A stretch of 64,000 nucleotides of DNA, from the NCBI GenBank assembly GCA_029834535.1, contig JAQMWT010000075.1:25418-89417 (forward strand), read 5' to 3'. The position numbers and the translations under genes are program-made. This DNA is from Chrysophaeum taylorii. Taxonomy: Eukaryota; Sar; Pelagophyceae; Pelagomonadales; Pelagomonadaceae. Positions 1 to 8,352 of this stretch are shown here, piece after piece; within the stretch, counting starts at the first letter, position 1; every line of letters begins with the position of its first letter. The notes beneath the pieces were generated by a model. That model made no database searches, had not been told where the DNA came from, and saw nothing but the letters and a program-made list of their open reading frames with translations.

Positions 1-245
1 ACAGGACTCACAACTCTTATGGAGACGTGGGCGCCGTTCGGGTCGCCGTCGGCCGAAGTCACGTCCAGGTCCACGGCCGACAACGTCTCCTTGATTTTCG
101 CCGTGATTGCCTCGACAGTCGATTCGCCGAGCGGGGCCGCGCGAGCCACTGTCTCAAGGCGAGGAGCAGACCCCAGAGGAACGAAGGCCGAGATCGAAGA
201 ACTTAGCAAAGCAGCCGCGATGAGACCCACGACTCGACAAGCCAT
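1..245 (-). CDS. BolA-like protein, plastid-targeted, N-terminal part (runs off window)
   Basis: Reading leftwards from the ATG at 243-245 gives an open frame to the window edge. The first ~20 residues are a hydrophobic signal peptide ending in SISAFVPLG, which matches the ASAFAP-type cleavage motif of heterokont bipartite plastid pre-sequences. The mature part (ESTVEAITAKIKETL, then DGDPNGAHVSI) resembles the start of the BolA fold, where a short helix is followed by a strand carrying the conserved His. BolA proteins partner with monothiol glutaredoxins in iron-sulfur cluster handling, and a plastid location would fit BolA4-type proteins. The C-terminal half, including the diagnostic helix-turn-helix-like segment, lies outside the window, so the family call rests on about 45 mature residues. 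A GTGAGT near position 12 could be a splice donor, but the frame is also open through it. Confidence 0.55.
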   Translation of the reverse strand, partial: MACRVVGLIAAALLSSSISAFVPLGSAPRLETVARAAPLGESTVEAITAKIKETLSAVDLDVTSADGDPNGAHVSIRVVSP

Positions 246-693
246 CAGTCCAACAACCAACCGGTTTCTGCGCGAGCTATTGGTTATCGTAGTGTTTGCT
301 GGGCGCGACGACCTCTGGTGCTGATGAATGAATCTGGTGGTTTTTAGTTGTGAAGGGGGGGGGGGAGTAAACTCAAAGCCTCCTGCCAGGGACTCGGCGA
401 CCGGGAGACGTAGGGGCCGTCGGCGTTTCTGTAACGCCTTGGCGCTCCCTGGAGTGTGCCTGCGCGTAATGCCGGAGGTGGGCGAGTGGGCGGTGGCTGT
501 ACAGCCTTCGATATACTGGAGGCCCGCTACGAGGAGACGGGCGCGCTCGCGGTGCGCCGTGATGGAGAGACGCCGGGAGAAGCGCGTTGTGTGAGCCGCC
601 GTGGCTGCCGCGGGGGAAGGAAAATCCTCCTTGAGGCCAGTGTTGATGCCAATTTAAAGGGCAACACGGTGGAAAAGGCCATGTAGGTTGTCA
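246..693. other. Intergenic, nothing recognised
   Basis: Upstream region of the BolA-like gene. It contains a G-run near 355-366. Short ORFs here overlap on both strands and look like GC-rich shadows. No RNA gene or repeat family member was recognised. Confidence 0.4.
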
Positions 694-1710
694 CTACCCT
701 CTGTGAAATTGACAATAAACAAACCCCAACACGGACCCAAACTCCGCGAGGCGGTCTCGGAACGGGCCCCGCGGGGCTGCCGGGTCGACCCCGCAAAATT
801 TCTTGTCGGCGTACGTAGCGTGCGCAACGTATTCGCGTTGCATGTCGTTGGCCCGCTTGTCGACCGGGCTCAGGGTGCCACCGCAGCGGCGATCGACGTT
901 AGTGGTCGGATACCGCGTCGGGCAGAAGGCGATAGTTTTGACCTCGCCGAGGCGGAGACTGCCCGGAGTAGGCGTTTCCGGTGGCTCCGCGATAGAAAAG
1001 TCAGGAAGGAGCCTCGACGTGGACTCGAAGGAACGGAAAGCACGACGGGCTACGGGTGGGACACAATTCCAAAACAAGCCCGAAGGCTCGACCGTGTGCC
1101 GGACGCCCCGCTCGTGAATGAGGCCACTCAACACGTAAAGCACCAAGTCGAGCACGCAGGACCGAGCTCCGTTGCCGTTGACTAAGCGGTTGTCCGTGAG
1201 CGAGACGTTGCCATACGGGTCGAAAACCCGCTGGGTGTCGCCAAGAACGCCACGCCCGGACAGCAGTACTCAGGCCGGCGACGGCAGCCTGAGGAAGTTG
1301 GCAACGACTTCCGAGAAGTCGTTGTTCGAGAATGCCAGATATCGCGAAGGCCATGAAGCCACCCACGCGTCGAGAGATTGTCGGCGCACAGAAAGGACGC
1401 CTCGCGGACGTCACGCGCTGGGAGAGCACGAAGCTCCGCCTCGAGGCGCTCGACGCAAAGAGTCTCGCGTTGTCTCGTCACGACCCGCTGCACCTTCCCG
1501 TACGGCGCTCCTGCCGATGCGTCAATGCCCGCGCATTGTACCGGCGCGGTCAATGGGCTATCGTCAGGCTTCCCGGCGTCCGCCTGCAAACGGCTCCAAA
1601 CGCCACAAAAAGCGCGGGCCAGCAAGGACGTTGGTTGGGACGCAGCAAGAGTCGCGAAACGCGAGTCCATGTCGCTGCATCGAAGGAGTTGCGCCGCAGC
1701 AAGGCGCTTG
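694..1710 (-). mobile_element. Degenerate LINE reverse-transcriptase C-terminal region (copy 1)
   Basis: On the minus strand, fragments in shifting frames align with the intact LINE ORF at 53310-55286. FSEVVANFLRLPSPA (about 1290) matches its WAEMCAQYFGYPTPA. VFDPYGNVSLTDNRLVNGNG matches VLDAHGKVLLTQANLVNRGG. VDKRANDMQREYVAHA (about 850) matches VDRRAAQVHSEYLAHA. Stops and frameshifts break the frame several times, so this is a dead, divergent copy. Its 5' part abuts the 3' end of another copy at about 1715. Confidence 0.75.
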
Positions 1711-1714
1711 CGGA

Positions 1715-2010
1715 CTTGAAGAAGAAAAGGGGGGGGGGGGTGCGAAAGCGTGGACGCAGATGCGTGGAGGGTTTTGGGGGTTGTGTGGACACACGTGGGA
1801 TGGCAACAGAATCCACGAAGCCCAGCCGGGGTCATCACCGAGCCGCTGGGCAGGTGAAGAGAGGAGCCCCCCCCCCTTCGCAGGTCGTACGCATGCTTCC
1901 GTCGGACGTATGTGCGACAGAGTGTGACGTCCTGCTGGGGGCGGCCTGGGTGGGGCTGCCCGACGCGGCGACGTGGCTGAGGGCAGTGAGGGCACAGCAC
2001 GCAAAGGGTA
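1715..2010 (-). mobile_element. LINE 3' end fragment (copy 2)
   Basis: Minus-strand ALTALSHVAASGSPTQAA and the following RTYVRRKHAYDLR match the last ~50 residues of the LINE protein at 53.3 kb. Next comes a pyrimidine-rich 3' tail with a long C-run (plus-strand G-run at 1731-1740). Only the 3' end is present, as expected for 5'-truncated LINE insertions. Confidence 0.7.
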
Positions 2011-2059
2011 AAAACAAGCTGACACGAACGAGGGTATTAATTGACACCAAACACCAAGG

Positions 2060-2440
2060 TCCCGCATACTTATCTCCGCCCGTCAGGCATATCCCTCGAT
2101 CCCAGCAGGACGTCACCCTTCGTCGCACATACGTCCGGCGGCAGCATGCGCACGACCTACGGGCGGGGCCCGTCCTCTCTTCGCCTGCCCCACGACTCGG
2201 CGATGAACCCGACTAGGTCCCGCGTACTTACCTCCGCCCGTCAGGCACATCCCTCCTACCCCACAAAACCACCCACATCCTTCATGCCCACCCCCCCTCT
2301 TAGCAGTCGACCTTTAAAGACCCACCCACATCCTTCATGCTCCCCACACACACCCACCCCCCTCTTAGCAGTCGACATTTAAAGACAGACACCAAACACT
2401 CTTAGCAGTCGACATTTAAAGACAGACACCAAACATGTCC
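2060..2440 (+). mobile_element. LINE 3' end fragment (copy 3) with duplicated terminal tag
   Basis: Plus-strand QQDVTLRRTYVRRQHAHDLR (about 2100-2165) is almost identical to the C-terminus of the LINE at 53.3 kb. It is followed by a C-rich 3' UTR and repeated copies of the tag AGCAGTCGACMTTTAAAGAC near 2305, 2366 and 2405. The copy lies tail-side of copy 2 in the opposite orientation, just upstream of the exchanger gene. Confidence 0.7.
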
Positions 2441-2485
2441 TTTGAAAGATTTGTCTAACACTTACATGTTGCAGCTGACGTAAGT

Positions 2486-2494
2486 TATATAAGG
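2486..2494 (+). promoter_or_regulatory. TATA box candidate
   Basis: TATATAAGG lies about 107 bp upstream of the first ATG (2600) of the exchanger gene. No ATG occurs between the expected transcription start near 2520 and 2600, which favours 2600 as the initiator codon. The box sits immediately after the LINE fragment. Confidence 0.5.
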
Positions 2495-2599
2495 ACAGCG
2501 CCCCAGCTGTTGGCGCGCGCCGCAATCGTCGCGTTGTGACAACATCATCAGCGGTCGTGGCTGGCTGCGTATTCGAAGAGTTTGGACAGCGCTCCACAC

Positions 2600-4828
2600 A
2601 TGGTGCAGTCCTCCCATGATTCGCAGGCGACCACTTGGTGGCCCCACGCGGAGGAGGACGGCGCGCCAATGGATATCGACAGACGAGAGCAGACGACTTC
2701 TCGCCACAGCACCACTGACAGTCGCTGTCAAGGTGCCTGTCGTCAAATGAATTGCGTGGCCTGGAAGATGGGCGCGCTTCTTGCGTTCGTGTCATTGGCG
2801 GCAGTGATTCGCGCAGCACAACGAACGTCGTTGGAGTCGCCACAACAGACGTCGTTGTTGGAGTTCGAGAGGAGGAGACTCGACAAGAAGTCGGTCTGTA
2901 AGAGCGTATACGGTCGGCTGGATGGCGACAACGCGCGGACACGGGGCAAGGGATTTTCTAAATCTAAGAAGGAGAAAATAAAGAGCGGCGCCACATGCCC
3001 GTCGAGCTACGGAAAAAGCGGCCTGTTCATATTCGTCGGGGCGATTTTCATTACGTTGTACCTGTTCATAGGAATTGCGATCGTCTGCGACGAGCTTTTC
3101 GTCTCGGCGTTGGAGATCATTTCGGAGAGATGGGATCTCAGCGACGACGTTTCTGGTGCAACGTTGATGGCGGCTGGCGGGTCGGCGCCCGAGCTCGCGA
3201 CGTCTTTTCTCGGCACGTTCCAGGGCTCCACCGTCGGGCTCGGGACGATCGTGGGCTCGGCTGTCTTCAACGTGCTGTTTGTCATCGGAATGTGCGCTCT
3301 CAAGACTCCCAAAGAGTTAACGCCGCTCGCGCTGACGTGGTGGCCGCTGGCCCGCGATTGCACCTACTACGTTATGACGCTCACCGCGCTGCTGTTTTGG
3401 TTCGTCGCGCCCAACTCGCGCGGCGCAATCGAAGGCTGGGAAGCCGCGGCGCAATTCTCGTTTTACTGCGGTTACGTGTACCTCATGAAGCATAACAGCC
3501 AGCTCGAGGCCCGCGTCAAGGCGCGGGTCGCGTCTCAGAAGGTCGAGCCCGAGAGGCTCGAGGTGTTGCGGAACGACCCGCCAACGGCGACCGACAAAAA
3601 CGTCAACGCGACTTTTGTAAAACCCTCGACGTTTCGAAACTCGATCGTCAACATGCTCATGAAGCGTAACAACAAGGACATCCAGAGCACGGCGGGCGTC
3701 TGTATCGTGTCGAGGATCAAGGGCGACGTGACGGAGACGTTCAACGAGCTCGACGTCGACAAGAACGGCAAGCTCGACTTCGGCGAGCTGAGCCAGCTAT
3801 TGTCGCGGTTGGGTGACCCCGACGCCGTCACCGAAGCCATGGTCATCGAGCTCCGGAGAATACTCGACGTAAACAACAACAACATGATCGACATGCACGA
3901 GTTCACTACGTGGTACATAGGAAGCGAGAGCCGGCTGAAGGCCGAGTCCAAGTCCGTCTTCGACGCTTTCGATTTGGACAAGTCGGGAACTATCGAGGTC
4001 CACGAGGTCCGCGAGGTCGTCTCACAGCTCTCCGATGGGAACCCGCAATTGCAGAAGGAGGTCGACGCGTCCGTCGACGACTTTAGGAAGACGGTCGTTG
4101 CGAGCGGCAAAGAAAACTGCAATTTCGAGGAGTTCCAGAAGTGGTATCAGTCGACCGTCTTCTGGGAACAAGCGAAGCACGAGGCCCAAGAGGCGCAGAG
4201 CGCCGTCCAGGGCATGTGGACCATCGTCACCGAGTCGATCGTTGAGCTACCGACGATGTCAAGCAGAGACGCTGCCATGGTCATTTTCCTCTTTCCCCTC
4301 AACTTCACGCTCGCCCTCACTATCCCGGATTGCCGCGTCCCGGGTAGAGAGTGCTGGTGCTACGCCACCTTTTTCGGCTCGATCATTTGGATCGGATTCT
4401 ATTCGTACTTCATGGTCGCGTGTATCGAGATCATCGGGTGCTTTATCGGCGTGAGCCCGTTCATCATGGGATTGATCCCACTTGCTGCGGGCACGAGTGT
4501 ACCGGACATGTTGTCCTCGGTTGTCGTCGCGAAACAAGGCAAGGGCGACATGGCCGTCTCGTCGTCTATCGGGTCAAACATCTTTGACGTCACCGTCGGG
4601 CTCCCGCTCCCATGGCTCTGTTTCACCGCCTACCACTGGTGCCCCGTCCAGGTCGGCGGCACGTGGCAAAACAATGCTCTTTCCGTCGGCATTCTCCTTC
4701 TCATGGTCGTCCTTGTCATCACGTCGATTGCGAGCGCCGGCTGGAAGATGAGCCACCGCCTCGGCCAGGGCATGTTCCTCCTCTACTTTTTGTTCTGCGG
4801 CCAGGAACTCGCGAGAAATTATCTTTGA
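2600..4828 (+). CDS. K-dependent Na+/Ca2+ exchanger-like cation antiporter with EF-hand loop
   Basis: Single-exon protein of about 742 residues. It carries both exchanger alpha-repeats. The first includes GGSAPELATSFLG followed by GTIVGSAVFNVL. The second includes AAGTSVPDMLSSVVVA followed by SSSIGSNIFDV. Each repeat is flanked by hydrophobic membrane segments. Unusually, the cytosolic loop between them holds EF-hand motifs (DVDKNGKLDFGEL, DVNNNNMIDMHEF, DLDKSGTIEVHEV), so transport is probably gated by Ca2+ binding inside the protein itself. This layout (alpha1, EF-hands, alpha2) is known from plant and protist NCX-like proteins. In-frame ATGs at 2747 and 2768 precede a hydrophobic stretch that could act as a signal peptide, so the true start could be 2600, 2747 or 2768. 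The asparagine and aspartate in the alpha-repeats fit the NCX/NCKX superfamily. Ion preference cannot be decided from sequence. Confidence 0.9.
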   Translation: MVQSSHDSQATTWWPHAEEDGAPMDIDRREQTTSRHSTTDSRCQGACRQMNCVAWKMGALLAFVSLAAVIRAAQRTSLESPQQTSLLEFERRRLDKKSVCKSVYGRLDGDNARTRGKGFSKSKKEKIKSGATCPSSYGKSGLFIFVGAIFITLYLFIGIAIVCDELFVSALEIISERWDLSDDVSGATLMAAGGSAPELATSFLGTFQGSTVGLGTIVGSAVFNVLFVIGMCALKTPKELTPLALTWWPLARDCTYYVMTLTALLFWFVAPNSRGAIEGWEAAAQFSFYCGYVYLMKHNSQLEARVKARVASQKVEPERLEVLRNDPPTATDKNVNATFVKPSTFRNSIVNMLMKRNNKDIQSTAGVCIVSRIKGDVTETFNELDVDKNGKLDFGELSQLLSRLGDPDAVTEAMVIELRRILDVNNNNMIDMHEFTTWYIGSESRLKAESKSVFDAFDLDKSGTIEVHEVREVVSQLSDGNPQLQKEVDASVDDFRKTVVASGKENCNFEEFQKWYQSTVFWEQAKHEAQEAQSAVQGMWTIVTESIVELPTMSSRDAAMVIFLFPLNFTLALTIPDCRVPGRECWCYATFFGSIIWIGFYSYFMVACIEIIGCFIGVSPFIMGLIPLAAGTSVPDMLSSVVVAKQGKGDMAVSSSIGSNIFDVTVGLPLPWLCFTAYHWCPVQVGGTWQNNALSVGILLLMVVLVITSIASAGWKMSHRLGQGMFLLYFLFCGQELARNYL

Positions 4829-5564
4829 CGACGATCCCGATTCTCCCCGGGTCGGCCAGCGCCGCCTCGACCGACTATTTTATCATGTTATTTGGCTCCT
4901 TAAGAACGTTGCGCACCCATCGCCTCTCGCAAACACTGCTCATATAATCTACGAGTCCTCCTCCTCCTGCCGCGTGGAAGGAACTCTCGACGAAGGCTCC
5001 TGTCGCTCCGAGGTTATGTCTCCTCCTCGCAGCCTACCTCGCTTCGTCCGGCCACGAGGCCACGCTCGCCCGACAGCTGTAGATTGGGCCGCACGTTGTT
5101 GTGGGGCGACCACTCTGACCGCGACGTATCCGAATGCAATGAGCGTCTTTGCGTGGAGACAACAGACCCGTTTGTTTCAGTCAGTGAGGCGGTGGTTCGT
5201 GCGCCACCCCTATGAAATTGACTACCGAAGACAAGAGCGTAGTATTAATACCGTATATACCGGCGCCCATAACAAACAACTATAATAATAATAACATGCT
5301 TGCGGCAAAAAAAAAAAAAATGTTGAAAGATGAAGAAAGAACCGAGCGTCTCAACTTGAGGAGAGGAGACGGAGGCAGCAGATAGATGAGTGTCTCGAGC
5401 CGGCCGGCCACGGGCATACGACACGTGGTCAGGTACCATCGAACGCTTCCCATCATCCCATGGAAGGGAACGAAAGGGACACTCAAGATGCTGGTAGTTG
5501 ACCCAAGGCCAGTTGATCATCTCGAGAGGCATCAGGCGCGTGATGATTCGGCAGGGGCTTGGTA
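4829..5564. other. Spacer between convergent genes
   Basis: This separates the 3' ends of the exchanger (+) and the helicase (-). It contains an A-run at about 5309-5321 and a short ATA-rich stretch at 5280-5297. No gene, RNA or member of the local repeat families was recognised. Confidence 0.4.
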
Positions 5565-6944
5565 TTAAATACTGGTCGTCTTCTCCTCCTTTTTGGCCTG
5601 CTTTTTAATCTTCTGGCGGAAGCCGCGTCGTCTGGAGAAGCCCTGTTCGACGGAGCCATCCTCGGAGATGGCGGCGACGAGGTCGAGGTTGGCCGCATCG
5701 TAGATGTTGGTCGCGCGGCCTTGGGCCCCGGCTCGGGCGGCGCGGCCGACGCGATGGAGGTGCGAGACGACGTCGAGGGCGAACTCGAGCTGGACGATGT
5801 GGTCGACGTCCGGGAGGTCGAGGCCGCGGGCGGCGAGGTCGGTGCAGCAGAGGACGTCGATGTGTCCCAGAGCGAATTGGTCGAGGGACTTGAGTCTCGC
5901 GTCGGGGGGAACGTTCTTGTGGTAGGGGGCGGCGCGGACGCCGCGCTCCTCGAGGAAGTCGGAAGCGCGCTGAGCCGCAGAAGCGGTGTTAGCGAAGAGC
6001 ATCGTCCGTTCGTCGGAGACGACGAGGCCGAGGATTGCTTCCAACTTCTCGTCGAGGGTGCCGTCGACGCGCAGGAAGGTCTGCCTCAAGGTCGGGACGG
6101 GAGCGTGCATGGGGAGGGGGGCGCCGTCGTTTCCGGAAACGCGGGTCGCGGAGTCGAAGTGCGAATCGACGAGGTTCGCGACCGATTTGAGGCCGTAGGT
6201 CGGGAGGGTCGCGGCGACGACGCACCGCTGGCACCGCGGAGTCTCGGTTTCTAAAAGTCTCTCTCGCGCGCGGTCGACGCGCTTGAGCGCGACCAGGATT
6301 CGGTCGAGCATTTTTTTTGAGCCGCCGTCGAGAAGCGCGTCGGCTTCGTCGAGGACGACCAGGCGCAGCGAATCCCATATTTGGAGATCCTTGTCGAAGT
6401 TGACCATGAACGAGGGCGTCGTGACCAGGACGTCGGGGCACTCGCCGCGCCGGAACGGCCAGAGGCTCACGCCGCCGCCGTGACGCGCGCCCAGGCTGAA
6501 CTTGGCGCCGCGACCGTAGGGCGGCGTCGTGTCGGCCCCGAGCTGTCGCGCGACGCGCTGCAGCTGGACGCCGAGTTCGCGGTTCGGCACCAGAACGAGC
6601 ACGCTCGGGTATCTGCGATTTTCGGTCGGTTCGATTCGCTCGATCGCCGGTAGCAAGTACGAGAGCGTCTTTCCGGACCCCGTCTCGGCGCCGATCACCA
6701 CGTCTTCGCCGCGCAGTACGGCGCCGATCGACGCCCGCTGCACCAAATTTGGTTTCGCCCATACGCGCTCGGCAGCGCGGCATATGTCCTCGCGGAGACC
6801 GAGATCCGCCCAGGTCACGCCGTCCTCCGACGCCATCCGCATCGACAACCGACGCGTCTGGACCCTCGGCGCCACCCACGCCCGTCGTCGACCACTTGCA
6901 ACCACGAGCGGCCCCAGGAGCGCCATCACTCGCCGGCCGCGCAT
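5565..6944 (-). CDS. DEAD-box ATP-dependent RNA helicase, probably organellar
   Basis: The 459-residue single-exon protein has the helicase motifs in order: motif I AETGSGKT (about 86-93), Ia PNREL, Ib TTPS, II DEAD (200-203), III AAT, V ARGLD and VI HRVGRAAR. The variant Ib (TPS rather than TPGR) and VI (RAAR rather than RTGR) are slightly atypical. Such proteins unwind short RNA duplexes and remodel RNPs, for example in ribosome assembly. The N-terminus is hydrophobic then basic (MALLGPLVVASG, then RRRAWVAPR), compatible with a plastid or mitochondrial pre-sequence. The tail is lysine-rich. It is divergently arranged with the unknown gene starting at 7224. The closest subfamily cannot be named without a search. 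Confidence 0.93.
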   Translation of the reverse strand: MRGRRVMALLGPLVVASGRRRAWVAPRVQTRRLSMRMASEDGVTWADLGLREDICRAAERVWAKPNLVQRASIGAVLRGEDVVIGAETGSGKTLSYLLPAIERIEPTENRRYPSVLVLVPNRELGVQLQRVARQLGADTTPPYGRGAKFSLGARHGGGVSLWPFRRGECPDVLVTTPSFMVNFDKDLQIWDSLRLVVLDEADALLDGGSKKMLDRILVALKRVDRARERLLETETPRCQRCVVAATLPTYGLKSVANLVDSHFDSATRVSGNDGAPLPMHAPVPTLRQTFLRVDGTLDEKLEAILGLVVSDERTMLFANTASAAQRASDFLEERGVRAAPYHKNVPPDARLKSLDQFALGHIDVLCCTDLAARGLDLPDVDHIVQLEFALDVVSHLHRVGRAARAGAQGRATNIYDAANLDLVAAISEDGSVEQGFSRRRGFRQKIKKQAKKEEKTTSI

Positions 6945-7223
6945 TCTTCGTCTTCTCCTTCACGAGTTCTAGTTGAGGGTGTTCCAAAGTCGGGGGGGGG
7001 GGGGTGTTAATTATTTACAATCGGTGGAAGGGTTTCGTTCTAAAGGTTCGAAAAAGTTCGACTCCTAAATAAGGGGGGTTGCGAGCGAGCGATCGAAGGG
7101 TCTTTAAACTTGCCCGCCTTCCTTCCACAGCACTCGCCGTTGATTGACCCTGTTTTCAAAAACCACCAGCCGAGTTATCATCAAAAGCAAACGGGTGAAG
7201 ATCCCCCGGGGTTATAGAGGAGG
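6945..7223. promoter_or_regulatory. Divergent promoter region between helicase and unknown gene
   Basis: A 279-bp space between two start codons pointing away from each other. It contains a G-run (about 6991-7003) and AT-rich patches (TTAATTATTTACAA, near 7006-7020) but no clear TATA box. Its role is inferred from gene orientation only. Confidence 0.35.
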
Positions 7224-7883
7224 ATGCCACGCAACTCGCCCGCGAGGCGGGCGCGCATGCCAAAGCTGAAAAGGCCGCCCAAGGCGGCGGCGGAGAACTG
7301 CAGCATGGGGGGGTGCGCGGGATTCCCTCCGTTCATGATGAGGACGACCTCTGGCACCAACTCGGAGTCGGGCATGTCGACGCCAGTCTCTGCGCCGGCG
7401 TCACCGGTCCGGCCGCTGACCAGCCAGCCGACGATGCTCTCGTCGGCGATCGAGGGGCTCTTCTGCGGATTCGGCGGGGAGCAGGGGCTCACCTACGACG
7501 AGGTAATGAAGAATTCTAGCGGACCGCGGATGGAGGAGTGGTACGACGCCGTTGCATCGGGCGACTCGGGCGACTCCGGCATGCAGGAGCTCTTGCTCCC
7601 CCCGGAGATGGTCACCTACGAAACCGACATCGATGACTTTGACGATGACGAGGGCGTCCAGCACTGCCAGGTCGCCGCCGACGTCTCGACCGCCATCATC
7701 GAGGACGCCGTGCTTCAGCTCAAGGCCGAGGTCGAGAAGCTCGAATCGAGGAAAATGAAGCGCCGGGGGAAGGCCGGGGACAAGAAGCAAAACGCCTCTC
7801 GTAAGCCCAAGCGCCGCGCGCTAGCCGAAAACTCGGGGGCCGTCAACTCGCCCGTCGCGCACCACCACAAGCACATCGTCTAG
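7224..7883 (+). CDS. Unrecognised acidic/coiled-coil protein
   Basis: The 219-residue ORF begins at an ATG. I do not recognise the family. The first 70 residues are basic and Pro/Ser-rich. Residues about 85-110 look folded (GLTYDEVMK, then MEEWYDAVAS). An acidic block (DIDDFDDDEG) follows, then a predicted helix/coiled coil (AVLQLKAEVEKLESRK). The C-terminal basic region (KMKRRGKAGDKK and KPKRRA) looks like a nuclear localisation signal. It ends with His-rich HHHKHIV. The opposite strand also has open frames, so reality rests on composition and the heptad-like helix. Confidence 0.5.
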   Translation: MPRNSPARRARMPKLKRPPKAAAENCSMGGCAGFPPFMMRTTSGTNSESGMSTPVSAPASPVRPLTSQPTMLSSAIEGLFCGFGGEQGLTYDEVMKNSSGPRMEEWYDAVASGDSGDSGMQELLLPPEMVTYETDIDDFDDDEGVQHCQVAADVSTAIIEDAVLQLKAEVEKLESRKMKRRGKAGDKKQNASRKPKRRALAENSGAVNSPVAHHHKHIV

Positions 7884-8352
7884 TTCTAGCATCATCATCA
7901 AAGTGCCGCATCGAAAGGAAAAAGGAAAGGAAGTCGCCCCACTCGGCTTGTATCTCGTCAAGCCCCTGCTTGTTCCTCACCCTTCTTCAAAGCCCGCCCG
8001 CCACCGCCGAAACCTCGTCGATGTCGTCGTCATCCATTCTCCACGCTTGTCTTATTGCATCACCATAAGTTCGTTCGCCTGTTCTCCTGCACATTATAAT
8101 TGTCATTATTGGGTCGTCTGGTCCGCCAAGCAGAGAGTGGCGGGGGCGCGGCGATGCCATCTACGCCCGTCAGGCACATCCCTCATAACCCCACACACAA
8201 TGCGCCAAAACCTTCCTTCAAGCACCCACACGCACTCCCCTCTTCTTTGCAGTCCTGAGTCGACCTTCTTCGCTCCATATTATTACAACAACTTGTTACG
8301 TATGTACACAACACAGCACACACAAAACGTCTGTCTCCGCCAGCTGGTGCTG
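7884..8352. other. Spacer with LINE 3'-tail fragment
   Basis: Between 8155 and 8265 the sequence CTACGCCCGTCAGGCACATC and the following CCCACA-rich stretch to GCAGTC match the LINE 3' UTR seen at 2220-2400 and 33.75-33.95 kb (plus orientation). The rest shows no recognisable feature. Confidence 0.55.
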
